Source: Gimesia benthica (GTDB lineage Bacteria > Planctomycetota > Planctomycetia > Planctomycetales > Planctomycetaceae). From it: a DNA stretch of 64,000 nucleotides. The stretch covers positions 7,576,001 to 7,640,000 of the forward strand of contig NZ_CP043930.1 of NCBI RefSeq assembly GCF_009720525.1, read 5' to 3'. The notes under the pieces were generated by a model. It worked only from the letters and a program-made list of their open reading frames with translations, was not told where the DNA came from and ran no database searches. The position numbers and the translations under genes were made by a program. Positions 30,778-40,113 of the stretch are shown here, piece after piece (within the stretch, counting starts at the first letter, position 1; each line of letters opens with the position of its first letter).

Positions 30778-31947
30778 CTAAACAGATTTGAGACCATCGA
30801 CGATCGGCAGTCGCAGTGCCCGCAGGGCCGGTGGGATTGCTCCCAGGAGACCCAGCAGAATTCCGACTCCCGAACCGATCAGCAGTGAGACCGTATCGAT
30901 CTGCAGCGAGAACGCGCCCATTGTAAAACGGACGGCAACCCCGTTGATCAGCAATACCGCGATCAATGCTGCGATCAGACTGGCAGCCGTCGAGAGCAGG
31001 ATGCCCTCCTGGATCAGGCTGATCACAATCGCCCGGCGGACAAAGCCGAGTGTCTGCAACATCGATAATTCACTGGTGCGGCCGACGACCGCACCGTACA
31101 ACGTATTTAAGCCGGCAAAGACTCCGGCGCCGGAGACCAGAAACACAATCAGCCAGGCCAGCATCCGAATCGGACCATAATCTTTTTTCAGACCCTGATA
31201 GTAGGAGACTTCGCGAACTGACTGTAATTCGAGGTCAAGGCGTTCTTTGCAGAACAGATCCAGATCAGGGTAAACATCGGGTGAGTCCAGGGTGACCGCA
31301 ACCAGACTCAGGTCCTGGCGTTTCATTGCCTGCTGCAGCTCATCGAGACGACACCAGATCTCTGATTCAAATGCAGACCCACCTGCGGAGAAGGTACCGC
31401 TGATTTTCCAGCTGCGCCCCTCCAGTTCGATTGCCTGGCCGGTCCTCAGCTGTTCGGGGGAGAGTCCCAGCTTGGTAGCGACCAGCTGGCCAATCAGGAC
31501 TTCTCCCGGTTCGGGCCAGCGACCCGATTCCAGTTCGACTTTACGACGGACCAGGAGTATCGCCGGTGTTACACCGCGCACCAGCCCCATCGCAGTTCGC
31601 TCCTGTTCGGGCAGGGTGATCTGTGTTCCCAGGTACAATTCGGGAGACGCGTATTTCCGGCCGTGAAATTCTTTAATGCCACCCACACTGGCGGAAACGA
31701 GTTCACTCGTCCGCATTGGAATGGATGAGTATTCCAGATTCTCCCCCATGCCCAGCGAAAACAGAATAGCTACATCCGGATCACCGCTGGCGGACAGGCT
31801 GTGTTCCAGCCCCCGGATGAAACCGACTACGATAAACACCAGTACGATCACGGTCGTCAGACCGGTCAGCGTGAGCAGGGTACGCAGGGGGCGACGGAAC
31901 AGATTCCGTACGCCGTATTCCCAGGGGATTAATGAGAATCGGATCAT
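30778..31947 (-). CDS. Second FtsX/MacB-type ABC permease
   Basis: A 389-residue permease of the same architecture as the one at 26746. An N-terminal segment (about 20-45, RRPLRTLLTLTGLTTVIVL) is followed by a large extracytoplasmic domain (about 48-265) and three C-terminal segments with GRTSELSMLQTLGFVRRA, the FtsX signature. The ATG at 31947 begins MIRFSLIPWEYGVRNLFRR, typical of the family; 21 upstream in-frame residues are not. Two different permeases with one ATPase suggest a heterodimer, as in LolCE. The extracytoplasmic half differs strongly from the other permease, so the two are old paralogues rather than a recent duplication. Confidence 0.87.
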   Translation of the reverse strand: MIRFSLIPWEYGVRNLFRRPLRTLLTLTGLTTVIVLVFIVVGFIRGLEHSLSASGDPDVAILFSLGMGENLEYSSIPMRTSELVSASVGGIKEFHGRKYASPELYLGTQITLPEQERTAMGLVRGVTPAILLVRRKVELESGRWPEPGEVLIGQLVATKLGLSPEQLRTGQAIELEGRSWKISGTFSAGGSAFESEIWCRLDELQQAMKRQDLSLVAVTLDSPDVYPDLDLFCKERLDLELQSVREVSYYQGLKKDYGPIRMLAWLIVFLVSGAGVFAGLNTLYGAVVGRTSELSMLQTLGFVRRAIVISLIQEGILLSTAASLIAALIAVLLINGVAVRFTMGAFSLQIDTVSLLIGSGVGILLGLLGAIPPALRALRLPIVDGLKSV

Positions 31948-32059
31948 GAAAGATGCTTTTGAAGTATCTGCAGCGCAATACACGAATCGAGTCAGCGCGC
32001 AGCGGGACATACGTGAATGAAAGTGGAATTAACGCAGGCGGTGCTGATTCAGGAGCAGA

Positions 32060-32440
32060 TCAGCAGAGAAACGACATCTGCGCACAGCGCAGCGCACGAC
32101 CGGCAGGTGGGGGCGGCGCGGAAGAAACCGGTTGGGGAACCGAGTGAATGTCGGAGACAAGCGATTCTGTCTCTGAGAGAACAGGCATGGCCCAGACGGA
32201 AGTCAGCAACGTCAGGTCCAGTTGATCGGCTTTATCATGGATCGCTCCGAAACAGAAGCACTGACAACATTCATCAGAGGCACTCTCTGGTGAGAGTGGC
32301 GTTTCAGACGTCGGCGGCTGACAGTGACTGCAGCAGCCAGTGCTGACGGCGTCTGTAGATTCTGCGCCGGCTGGCATGCAGTTTAACGGGCAGACCAGAA
32401 TCATCAGGGAGCACAGAAATGAAAACAGCTTCTCAGTCAC
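32060..32440 (-). CDS. Small Cys-rich exported protein
   Basis: A 126-residue protein that starts with GTG at 32440, with AAAGG six bases upstream. A signal peptide covers about residues 1-27. The mature part has two Cys clusters, CCSHC near residue 36 and CCQCFCF near residue 58, then a hydrophobic stretch and a Pro-rich tail ending in Cys. No named family is recognised. The clusters suggest metal binding or redox activity outside the cytoplasm. It lies 63 bases after the multiheme cytochrome and 112 bases before the permease, all on the same strand, so it is likely part of the operon. A chance ORF is less likely given the signal peptide and spacing. Confidence 0.6.
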   Translation of the reverse strand: MTEKLFSFLCSLMILVCPLNCMPAGAESTDAVSTGCCSHCQPPTSETPLSPESASDECCQCFCFGAIHDKADQLDLTLLTSVWAMPVLSETESLVSDIHSVPQPVSSAPPPPAGRALRCAQMSFLC

Positions 32441-32503
32441 AAATAACCTTTTTTTAGTACTAGTTCCTTCTCATCGTAGTCGTTCGCAAGTCTCAAGACA
32501 ACA

Positions 32504-33679
32504 TCATTTTGGCTGCTGCAGCTGAAATTCGGGGAAGCGTTCTTTGTCGCGCTCGCGGACTCGTATCCAGTGGTCAGTGAAGGAGAGGTTGTCGTGGACT
32601 TCCACTGCCGGCATATGACATTGCAGACACTGGCTTTGCATCGACTCTTTAGAACACACCGGTGCATGATCCTTGAGATCGCTGTGACAGTTCAGGCAGA
32701 TCTGGCGGTAATATTCCGGATCGCGGCTGGCCTGCTGATGCGGATTGTGACAGGTAGTGCAGTCAAAACGGGCCGATTTGCCGTCCGCCAGTTTGACGTC
32801 AGTCTGTTTCAGGAAACAGGGGCTCTGGGACATCCCCACTGGAGCAAAACGGTAGAGCAGATCATTCGCAGGATGGATTTCATCCGCCTCCAGTTGATCG
32901 AAGCGACGATGGCACTCTCCACAACGATTGATCGACTCCAGAGGTGTCAGTGAACTCCATTGAGTCAACTTGAGATCTTTATCCCCACGTTCGACGGCTT
33001 TAATGTGTTCTTCGCCATTCAAGTGGCAGCGGACACATGAGACCCCGGGAATGATCGCATCCGAATTGATTTCACCTGGCGAATCCCCCAGCCAGGCCGC
33101 GTGACAGCCAAAGCAGTTTTGAGTTTTAGCATGATCGCTGACTTCTCCCAGCGCGTTGATGCCGGTCTGCTCATGGGCCAGTTCCTGCAGGCCGAGTGTG
33201 ATTCCCAGTTTGCCGGAAGGATACCAGGAGACGATGTGCTGCAGCAGTTCTGACTCTCCCTGTGCATTCGGAAACAGCGAAACCGGTGTCATCGCATGCA
33301 TGCCGGAACCGAAGACCCAGTCGATCCGGACTGGTGACGGATAACTATCGCAGTCGACCCACAGCGCATCATCTTCTTTGAAAAACCGGTAGGTATGCCC
33401 GTTCTCTTTGAGGGTGACTTCCCGGTCGACAAAATTTTCGAGTACGCCTGGATCCGTAGCTTTGCGGAGAGTCCGCAGATGAGGAGCCCCTTCGAACTGC
33501 TGACAGAATTTGTCGTGACACTCACAGCAGGAACGCGATGGGACCGGCTGATGCACCGAACGGACATGCGGAACGAACTCCGTTTTCTGCTGTGATCCGT
33601 AAAGAAACAGGCCGGCACCTGACAGGCAGGCCAGTAACAGGATCGACAGGGGGATGAGAAACGGGTACTTCTGGATCAT
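32504..33679 (-). CDS. Seven-heme c-type cytochrome, membrane-anchored
   Basis: A 391-residue protein with an uncleaved-looking N-terminal membrane segment (about 7-28) and seven CxxCH heme sites at about residues 51, 189, 215, 253, 307, 328 and 351. The gap between sites 1 and 2 holds a separate domain (about 60-185) with no heme. The layout resembles multiheme cytochromes of the cytochrome c554/NrfB/doubled-CXXCH kind, with a site of HNPHQ type after heme 5. It should pass electrons in the periplasm. Its start overlaps the stop of the membrane-TPR gene by four bases (ATGA), showing translational coupling. Pairing with an ABC exporter run is unusual; its redox partner is unknown. Confidence 0.88.
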   Translation of the reverse strand: MIQKYPFLIPLSILLLACLSGAGLFLYGSQQKTEFVPHVRSVHQPVPSRSCCECHDKFCQQFEGAPHLRTLRKATDPGVLENFVDREVTLKENGHTYRFFKEDDALWVDCDSYPSPVRIDWVFGSGMHAMTPVSLFPNAQGESELLQHIVSWYPSGKLGITLGLQELAHEQTGINALGEVSDHAKTQNCFGCHAAWLGDSPGEINSDAIIPGVSCVRCHLNGEEHIKAVERGDKDLKLTQWSSLTPLESINRCGECHRRFDQLEADEIHPANDLLYRFAPVGMSQSPCFLKQTDVKLADGKSARFDCTTCHNPHQQASRDPEYYRQICLNCHSDLKDHAPVCSKESMQSQCLQCHMPAVEVHDNLSFTDHWIRVRERDKERFPEFQLQQPK

Positions 33680-35819
33680 TGCAGGGCATCTAACATGTTC
33701 TGACTGGGGACGACCAGTCGGTCCTGGGGATGCTGTTCAATTAACTGACGAAAGGTCGACGCGGCATTCGCGGGATCGCCGGCTTCCAACTGAATCTGGG
33801 CTTTTGCATACAGACTCTCGCTGTCATCGGCAGTCAAAGCGGCGATGGCTTCGGAACAGTCGCCGTGAATGTATTCGTTAATCGCCCGCGCGAGCGTTTC
33901 TGAAACTTTTTCGGGCGGACTGTGGTCACCTTTGATTCCCGGACCTGCCTGGGCGAGAGGAAATTCTTCTGTCGGGCTGGTCTGCTGATAGGCTTGCAGG
34001 CGTAACTGGCTGGGAGCACCCGTGTCGAGCTGTTCCTGATAAGCCAGTTCTTTCTGACAGAGTTCGAATTCCTGTTTGACTTCAGGAGAGTCGTAATGTT
34101 GCAGTAGTGGATGCAGCACACGCAATGCGGCTGTATAGAGCTGCATCGCACGAAACGTTCGCGCCTGCAGCAGTGCCGGTTTCAGATTGGGAGAGCCGGT
34201 CAGCATACCCCACCAGTCAGCACAGTCCGGTGTGCCACTCGGATCGGGCGGGGAATAGGTCCACTGCTGGCGATTCAGAAACTCTTTGACGGGGAGCAGC
34301 TTGATGATCTGCGGCGTGCTGAGTAATTCACCCGACCAGCCAAAGGGAATGACTGCCGCGTCAACCGACATTGGCTGCCAGCGACTGTCGAACAAGGCAC
34401 GAATTGTCCGCGTCTGACCATTGGGAACCAGCAGCAGCTGACAGTTCCGATCTTTGAGGCGGACCCACCAGCCCCCCAGCCGCCATTCATGCGTGGCTTC
34501 TGTAACATCCAGCCGTCAGACAGTTCCGCGTTCAGGGAAAGTTCCTCGAATAAGCGTCCCTGTTTCAGCGCCTGTCGGTGAGTGAGGTAGGGGCGAACTT
34601 TGTGATCCGCCTTGATCCAGCACAACATGCCTGCAGAAGTGATATCCATGCAGTGGGCCGTTCCCTCATATTCGAGTGGTCCGATCGCCTGGTTTAACAG
34701 CGTGATATCCAGCTCGGGAGCGAGGCCCCAGCCCAGTCGCTGTGACTGACCGGGCAGCGTTCCGGCTGCCGCTTTCCCGCTGAGCAGAAGCAGGCCCAGT
34801 CCCAGTAGCAGGCGACCCAGAGCGGGTGAGAGCAGATCTTTGGTTTTGAGCAGCTGGATTGGATAGGGATGTGCCACCAGGCTGCGTCCCAGCAGCAGAG
34901 TGATACCTATTGCACAGGGGGGAACCGCATCGGCATTCAGCCAGGCCGGAACCGCGAACATCAGGAATGCAAAACTCTCCAGCCAGCCGGTGGAGTAAAA
35001 AATGAGATAACTCACGGTGACCAGAGTGAGAATGCCCAGCCCGGCTGTTTCGACTGTCAGTCCCTGTGCGAAGGTCGGCTGCCAGACCGTTGTAGCCAGC
35101 AGGTCTCGGGCGTAGAACAGACCGGGGAGGAGCTGAGTCAGTGAATCGGAGAGCGTAAACCAGCCACGTGGGGTGAGCATCAGCGCAAAAGCGGATGCGG
35201 CAACGAGCAGACCAGCCTGCTTGCGGGTGACTGTGGGCTCGGTCTTCATGCCGGTCAACCAGGGGACGATCGCGACCACAGCAATTCCCAACAGGCAGAG
35301 TGGCGCGAGATTGGCCCACACCACCAGTGAGATGAGCACGAGGACCGCATTCTGTTTCGTCGGGGACTGGCTCCAGCGGACTGTAGCAATCCAGGTCAGA
35401 AAGAGAAACCAGCAGTCCCAGAGGCGGGGCGTCGGTTGCCAGGCAGCATTCGCGGCCAGCAGCGTGACCAGCGCCAATGCAAACGCGGCCCACTGCAGTT
35501 GAAGCTCAAACCGTCGCATGAGGAGATAGAGTAATAGAAAGGTGCCGCAGAACTTGAGCAGCATCAGTCCCGAAAAGCCGGCGATCATCCAGCTCATAAA
35601 GAAGGGGAACCCGCCCAGCCAGTCTGCTTCCGCTGTCGGATTGCCTGCCGCCAGGATTGGCCCCGGAACTGCCAGCTCGGCCAACACTGTCTGCCCCCGG
35701 CTCAACTGCCACCAGACATCCGGCGCAGCAATAGGCGTCAGTACGAAACTGGCGGTGACGATCAGCAGAAACAGGCGGCGCAGTCTCCGATCTGTTGTCG
35801 ACAGGTCAGGTTCAGTCAT
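33676..35819 (-). pseudogene. Polytopic membrane protein with C-terminal TPR region, frame-broken
   Basis: Two frames together make one protein of about 714 residues. The upstream frame (from ATG 35819) encodes around ten hydrophobic segments with WLGGFPFFMSWMIAG near residue 70. The downstream frame encodes a soluble region with TPR-like helices (about 480-714, with YAKAQIQLEAGDPANAASTFRQL). The downstream frame is closed by a TGA at 34516-34518, so the break lies between about 34515 and 34470. Adding one base there joins the frames smoothly into WRLGGWWVRLKDRN. The combined length minus one base is a multiple of three. The 3' end overlaps the cytochrome gene start by four bases. Function is unknown. 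The break may be an assembly indel or a real mutation. Confidence 0.7.
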
Positions 35820-36026
35820 GGGTTGAGCCACTGGAACGGAAATGTGATAAAGTCAATTACATCAGACGATTAGGACATGAACTCCCTTTAATTATATAGT
35901 CCCGCGCGGGCTGTGAATATGCAGGAACCCCCCATCGGGCAGAGATTCCGTAATTCGAGCGCTCGGTCTCTTCTCATACGCGTCAGATCGTCGATTCGCG
36001 ATAAAAAACGGATCATTCCCAATAGA

Positions 36027-36056
36027 AAAGCCCGATCGCAGGTACGACCGGGCTTT
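36027..36056 (-). terminator. Terminator of the ceramidase-like gene
   Basis: AAAGCCCG (36027-36034) pairs with CGGGCTTT (36049-36056) across 14 bases. On the minus strand it is followed by TCTATT. It lies about 30 bases after the stop of the gene ending at 36089. The rest of the gap up to 35819 shows nothing else clear. Confidence 0.55.
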
Positions 36057-36088
36057 CGAAGATGATAGATAGTGCGTTTCAGACAGGT

Positions 36089-38212
36089 TTATTTTGCCAG
36101 CTGACTGACTTCACCTGCATTGAGGGCCCGATCGAAGACCGCGATTTCATCCAGACGGCCTTCCCAGTTCGAGTCATTATCCGTCCGTCCGCCGAAGAAC
36201 AGCTGTTCCAGCAGCACGCCGGATGCCCCCGGTTTCGATTCGAGTTCGATTTCCGGTTTGCCATTCAGGTAGACGGTCAACTTGTCACCATCGCGAACGA
36301 GAGCCACATGATTCCACGTCCAGCGTTCAACGGCAGTTTTGCCAGCGTGCAGCTTACGGTCCGTACCGTTCATGTAGACCAGCTTGCCGGGATGCTGTTT
36401 GCCTCCCAGGCCGAGGTGATCACCGTAAGCGGCCAGACCGTGGTTCGGTCCCTGTGAGAACATCCAGCCGCTGATGTCGCGGGCGTCGAGAGGAATTCCG
36501 TTCCAGATCCAGAGCGAGACGGTAAACTGATCGCCCAGGTCATTCACACGAGTCTGCAGACGATTGCCGGCGAAGTGAACGGCCCGGTTGGTTTCGGTTC
36601 CCGTGCAGAACGATTTCGAACGGGCTCCTTCGAGGAAGTAAGCGATGGCCGGTTCGTAAATGCCGTCCCGCTGATTGCCAGAGAGATCGCGGGCCCGGGG
36701 ACCATTGAACTCGTCCAGTCGCCAGTAAGCAGACGGCTTGAAGCCCAGGATCGTTTCCACGGCAGGACCACGGCTCTGTTCATAGAAGCGGCGGGGCTGA
36801 TTGGAAACTTTCTCGAGCAGTTCAATATCCGATTCCACGATACGAGGTTCGGCCAGGACTTCGAGGCCTGCGGAACGCGCGGCCCAGGTATTGTATCCGC
36901 CGAGCAGATGCTGTTCGGGAGGCGGAATGTAACCGTCGCCCCCGTTAGCCAGTTCAATGACCATGGTCTGTGGCAGCGGACTTTGTGCTTTGACTTTCAG
37001 CCCGGAAAGGGCATAGGTTTCATTGGGAGTGGTCGCGATTGCGATGTCGCCGATGCGGAGTGCCTGTGTGACGACCTCGGTTGACTGTCGTTCGTGCAAC
37101 ATGATCTGTTCGCGAGCGTAAATCTCTTCCTGTGTTTCGGGCAGCTTATCGCCCATTTTTTCGACAATCCGTTGAGACCATTCGAGCAGCTGTTTATCGG
37201 GAACCCGGTAGTTCAACTGCATCCGGTTCTCGGCCATTTCAACGTCGGCGTCTTTGCGATACGTAATGTTTTTATAGATGCCCATGGTCAGTTTGACGAG
37301 CTCGCTGGAGTATTCATTGATGTCATCGGTGAATGACCACTGATCCTGCGGCTTGGTATAGTCGCGGCGATAAATGTCACCACTACAGCCGTGTGACATG
37401 ATCGCTACGAACTCGGGAGCATCCTTGGGCAGTTTCTTACCGATTTCTTCCTGCAGGCCGTTACAGTAGAGACCAAAGTAGTCGGCGCTCAGTGAAGGGG
37501 CACCAAAGTAGTGCATGGAAAAGTTGGCCAGTAAAGCGATCGGACGCCCGTCTTTCGACTGGAACGAGATCAGGGACAGATCAGGATCTTCGGGACCGGA
37601 TTCGCCGATGACATCATCCCAGTTCCGACCAGCATGCATGGTGGCCCGTACGGTCGGGTTGCCGAACGGGTCGTTGCTGATGCGATCGGGACGTTTGATC
37701 CAGCGTCGCAGGGCGGTGAACTTGGCAGCGTTCCCAACCCCCCAGCCAATCTGAGCCGGTTCCAGTTTTGCTTCGGCTGCAACGATGGCATCGACCAGCT
37801 TACCGCGGAGGAAAGGCGTGTATTCCGGATCGGCACTGGTTCCCAGACAGCCCATGCTGGAAGGCACCGAATGTGCGTGGGTGGCGGAGATCAACATATG
37901 GTCGGCCGGGATCTTTGTTTTCTGTGCGGCCAGTTTTTTGACTTCATCCAGAAACGGACGCGTCATCATGCAACTGTCAACGACGACGATTGCCAGGCGG
38001 TCTTCGCCATCGGCGACGACGATCGCCCGGGCATTGACTTTGGTATAAACCTTATCGACGCTGCGGCTCTTCATGCTGCCATTAACGAGGACGGGGAGTT
38101 TCACAGGGGTAACATCCATGATGGTGGCGCCGACCTGCAGTTCCGCATAGGAACGTTCCGGGATCAGCAAAGCAAGGCAGGCGAGCAGGAGGGGGGCGAG
38201 AGTCGGTTTCAT
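36089..38212 (-). CDS. Neutral ceramidase-like enzyme with C-terminal LamG domain
   Basis: A 707-residue exported protein. The signal peptide is MKPTLAPLLLACLALLIPERSYA, with AAAGGA upstream of the ATG at 38212. Residues about 25-440 resemble the neutral/alkaline non-lysosomal ceramidase family: VGATIMDVTP at the mature start, then LISATHAHSVPSS in the place of the family His-rich metal loop, then IMSHGCSGDIYRRDY. A concanavalin-like LamG domain (about 500-705) follows, starting AYWRLDEFNG and ending DEIAVFDRALNAGEV. In planctomycetes such proteins are common and their true substrate is unknown; amide or ester hydrolysis on lipids or glycans is inferred from the family only. Confidence 0.82.
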   Translation of the reverse strand: MKPTLAPLLLACLALLIPERSYAELQVGATIMDVTPVKLPVLVNGSMKSRSVDKVYTKVNARAIVVADGEDRLAIVVVDSCMMTRPFLDEVKKLAAQKTKIPADHMLISATHAHSVPSSMGCLGTSADPEYTPFLRGKLVDAIVAAEAKLEPAQIGWGVGNAAKFTALRRWIKRPDRISNDPFGNPTVRATMHAGRNWDDVIGESGPEDPDLSLISFQSKDGRPIALLANFSMHYFGAPSLSADYFGLYCNGLQEEIGKKLPKDAPEFVAIMSHGCSGDIYRRDYTKPQDQWSFTDDINEYSSELVKLTMGIYKNITYRKDADVEMAENRMQLNYRVPDKQLLEWSQRIVEKMGDKLPETQEEIYAREQIMLHERQSTEVVTQALRIGDIAIATTPNETYALSGLKVKAQSPLPQTMVIELANGGDGYIPPPEQHLLGGYNTWAARSAGLEVLAEPRIVESDIELLEKVSNQPRRFYEQSRGPAVETILGFKPSAYWRLDEFNGPRARDLSGNQRDGIYEPAIAYFLEGARSKSFCTGTETNRAVHFAGNRLQTRVNDLGDQFTVSLWIWNGIPLDARDISGWMFSQGPNHGLAAYGDHLGLGGKQHPGKLVYMNGTDRKLHAGKTAVERWTWNHVALVRDGDKLTVYLNGKPEIELESKPGASGVLLEQLFFGGRTDNDSNWEGRLDEIAVFDRALNAGEVSQLAK

Positions 38213-38347
38213 GTGAGGATCCTTTGTAATGACAGCCAACTGCGGGTTTGAAGTTTCATCACCGTAGACTTCGAGTATATCCGCTGGATTTACAGAACGA
38301 AATGGAGATACTTAGAGTTCTTAATTAAAATGGCAGGTTAAAAAAAA

Positions 38348-38384
38348 CAGCCTGCAACAGTGCATTAATGGCTGTTGCAGGCTG
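38348..38384 (-). terminator. Strong intrinsic terminator of the DUF1559-lipoprotein operon
   Basis: CAGCCTGCAACAG (38348-38360) and CTGTTGCAGGCTG (38372-38384) form a perfect 13-bp stem with an 11-base loop. The run of A just before it on the plus strand becomes a U-tract on the minus strand. It lies 19 bases after the lipoprotein stop. Confidence 0.88.
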
Positions 38385-38402
38385 GTGTTGGTCTGAAGCT
38401 GC

Positions 38403-38831
38403 TTACTTACTCTTCAACTCAAAGTTGGCTTTGTTCTCACCCGGTTCATTGACCTGGGCGATCAGACCACTGGTGGTGCGTTTGGTGTATTTCGCGGGAA
38501 TCTTTACGGTCGATTTTTCCTGCGGCTTTTCTGCGAGGGCCATCGCGTTTTCTTCTTCGACGATAGGCGGACTGATGGTGACTTCGTATGCAGAGCCGAC
38601 ATCTGCCTGTGGAAAAGAGACCGTATAATTTCCGTTCTCATCCAGATTAGCGTACGCACTTTCGCCGGATTTGGACGAAGTGAACTGGATGCTGGCCTGC
38701 TGCAACGGCGCTCCATCGAGGGTCACGGATCCTGAGATCTCCACTGCGGGACGGACATTCGGATCTCCCGAACAACCCTGAGCCAGCAGCACAGAGACCA
38801 GCAGGTAACTGAAAAGTGATAGACGATACAT
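38403..38831 (-). CDS. Carboxypeptidase-regulatory-like lipoprotein
   Basis: A 142-residue lipoprotein with lipobox LAQGC at about residue 20. The mature part has an Ig-like beta-sandwich pattern: ISGSVTLDGAPLQQASIQF, ANLDENGNYTVSFPQADVGSAYEVTISP and IPAKYTKRTTSGL. The last element matches the common tail of planctomycete transthyretin-like proteins encoded right after DUF1559 genes. It is 95 bases downstream of such a gene and followed by a strong terminator, so the two form an operon. The partner roles are not known; a surface or envelope complex with the pseudopilin-like protein is an inference. Confidence 0.85.
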   Translation of the reverse strand: MYRLSLFSYLLVSVLLAQGCSGDPNVRPAVEISGSVTLDGAPLQQASIQFTSSKSGESAYANLDENGNYTVSFPQADVGSAYEVTISPPIVEEENAMALAEKPQEKSTVKIPAKYTKRTTSGLIAQVNEPGENKANFELKSK

Positions 38832-38925
38832 TGTGAGAATCCTGAATTAAATGTGACGCAGTTGATACGCATCACGTACGTCGTTCAAATCTATGGGATA
38901 GAGAAATAGAACCAGAGGTCGTGGC

Positions 38926-39924
38926 TTACCACTCGCCGATGGTCTGGCCGTCATCGCGGACACAGAGTTTCTGGATCAGTAACAGGTCTGCGTTGTCGCT
39001 CAGGAACCGGGTTGCTCCGTCGCAGAGCAGCACATGCACGCCGCCGGTGTGGTAGGAAGTTAAGGGGGTGTTCCAGTCCCATTGGGCATTGGCTTCCGCA
39101 CCCGTCGATTTCGGATTGGGACTGTGGAAGACCGACGTCACTCCGGTACCGAAACGGTGCTGTCCGGCTCCGCTGGCAATCCACTGAGTGACGGTACCGG
39201 CATAACTGGTGCCCGCCCAGCCTGAAGTGTAATCGGAACGCTTCAAAACCGGGTTACTGGCTGAGATCCGCGACTGTTCGGCAATGATGATTGTGTTCGA
39301 CGAACCATCGGTCACGTCCCGCATGCCTTTGCACTCGTTGATCAGCAGACAGCCTGTGTTAGTGGCAAAGCTGTTATACTGAGTTTCGTAAGAGACATTC
39401 GTGCGCGCTGCGGGGTCAGGGTAAGCACCCATGATGCCGACATACTGATGCGACTGGGAACCCTGCTGTGGTTCGCCATTGGCATAGCTGATGGCCGGGT
39501 CTGAACTGGAAGGGCACATGTAAATGGAAGTGATGACTTTGTCTTTGAAGAGCAGGGTGTCGCCGTTGTATGCGCCCCCTCCGCCTTCCCAGAAATCGAC
39601 GTCGCTGGTGGGGCTGTTCTTGGCGAGTTCGTAAATATTTGCCTGGTCCATGTAAGGCAGCAGAGCGAAACGCCAGTTGTGGGGGCCATCATTGGGGGCA
39701 CGGGACCCGATGGGGAACTTGAGATAGACGTCGTGATAATTGTGGAGCGCCAGACCCATTTGTTTCAGGTTGTTTTTGCACTGACTGCGGCGGGCAGCTT
39801 CGCGGGCCTGTTGCACGGCGGGCAGGAGCAGGGCGATCAGAATCGCGATAATCGCAATCACAACCAGCAGCTCGATGAGCGTAAAACCAGATTTGCGCGT
39901 GACACGCGGCGGGTAATTCAACAT
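38926..39924 (-). CDS. DUF1559 pseudopilin-like exported protein
   Basis: A 332-residue DUF1559 protein. The prepilin-type N-terminus KSGFTLIELLVVIAIIAIL begins near residue 12 and continues into LLLPAVQQAREAARR, the canonical form. The C-terminal H-x-DG-like motif is HTGGVHVLLCDGATRFLSDN. The ATG at 39924 was chosen for its AAAAGG site and position before the prepilin motif; a longer frame to 39981 adds unrelated residues. It is expected to be cut by a prepilin peptidase and anchored in the inner membrane. It forms a complete two-gene unit with the lipoprotein at 38403, unlike the DUF1559 gene at 21878. Confidence 0.9.
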   Translation of the reverse strand: MLNYPPRVTRKSGFTLIELLVVIAIIAILIALLLPAVQQAREAARRSQCKNNLKQMGLALHNYHDVYLKFPIGSRAPNDGPHNWRFALLPYMDQANIYELAKNSPTSDVDFWEGGGGAYNGDTLLFKDKVITSIYMCPSSSDPAISYANGEPQQGSQSHQYVGIMGAYPDPAARTNVSYETQYNSFATNTGCLLINECKGMRDVTDGSSNTIIIAEQSRISASNPVLKRSDYTSGWAGTSYAGTVTQWIASGAGQHRFGTGVTSVFHSPNPKSTGAEANAQWDWNTPLTSYHTGGVHVLLCDGATRFLSDNADLLLIQKLCVRDDGQTIGEW

Positions 39925-40113
39925 TGGTAACCTTTTGGAAATATAACTGGGAAGGAATAAAAGGTGGGACAGCAGAGGCATGCTCCGAGGAATTGCATTT
40001 TAAATCGCAAGGGGGAGACTGCACAAGTAAATTATGTTAAGAAAATGCAATCTGCGTACATCTTACCTTGATGTAAGGACTTGCAGAGGAACTCCTTACG
40101 CAATATGAGGATT

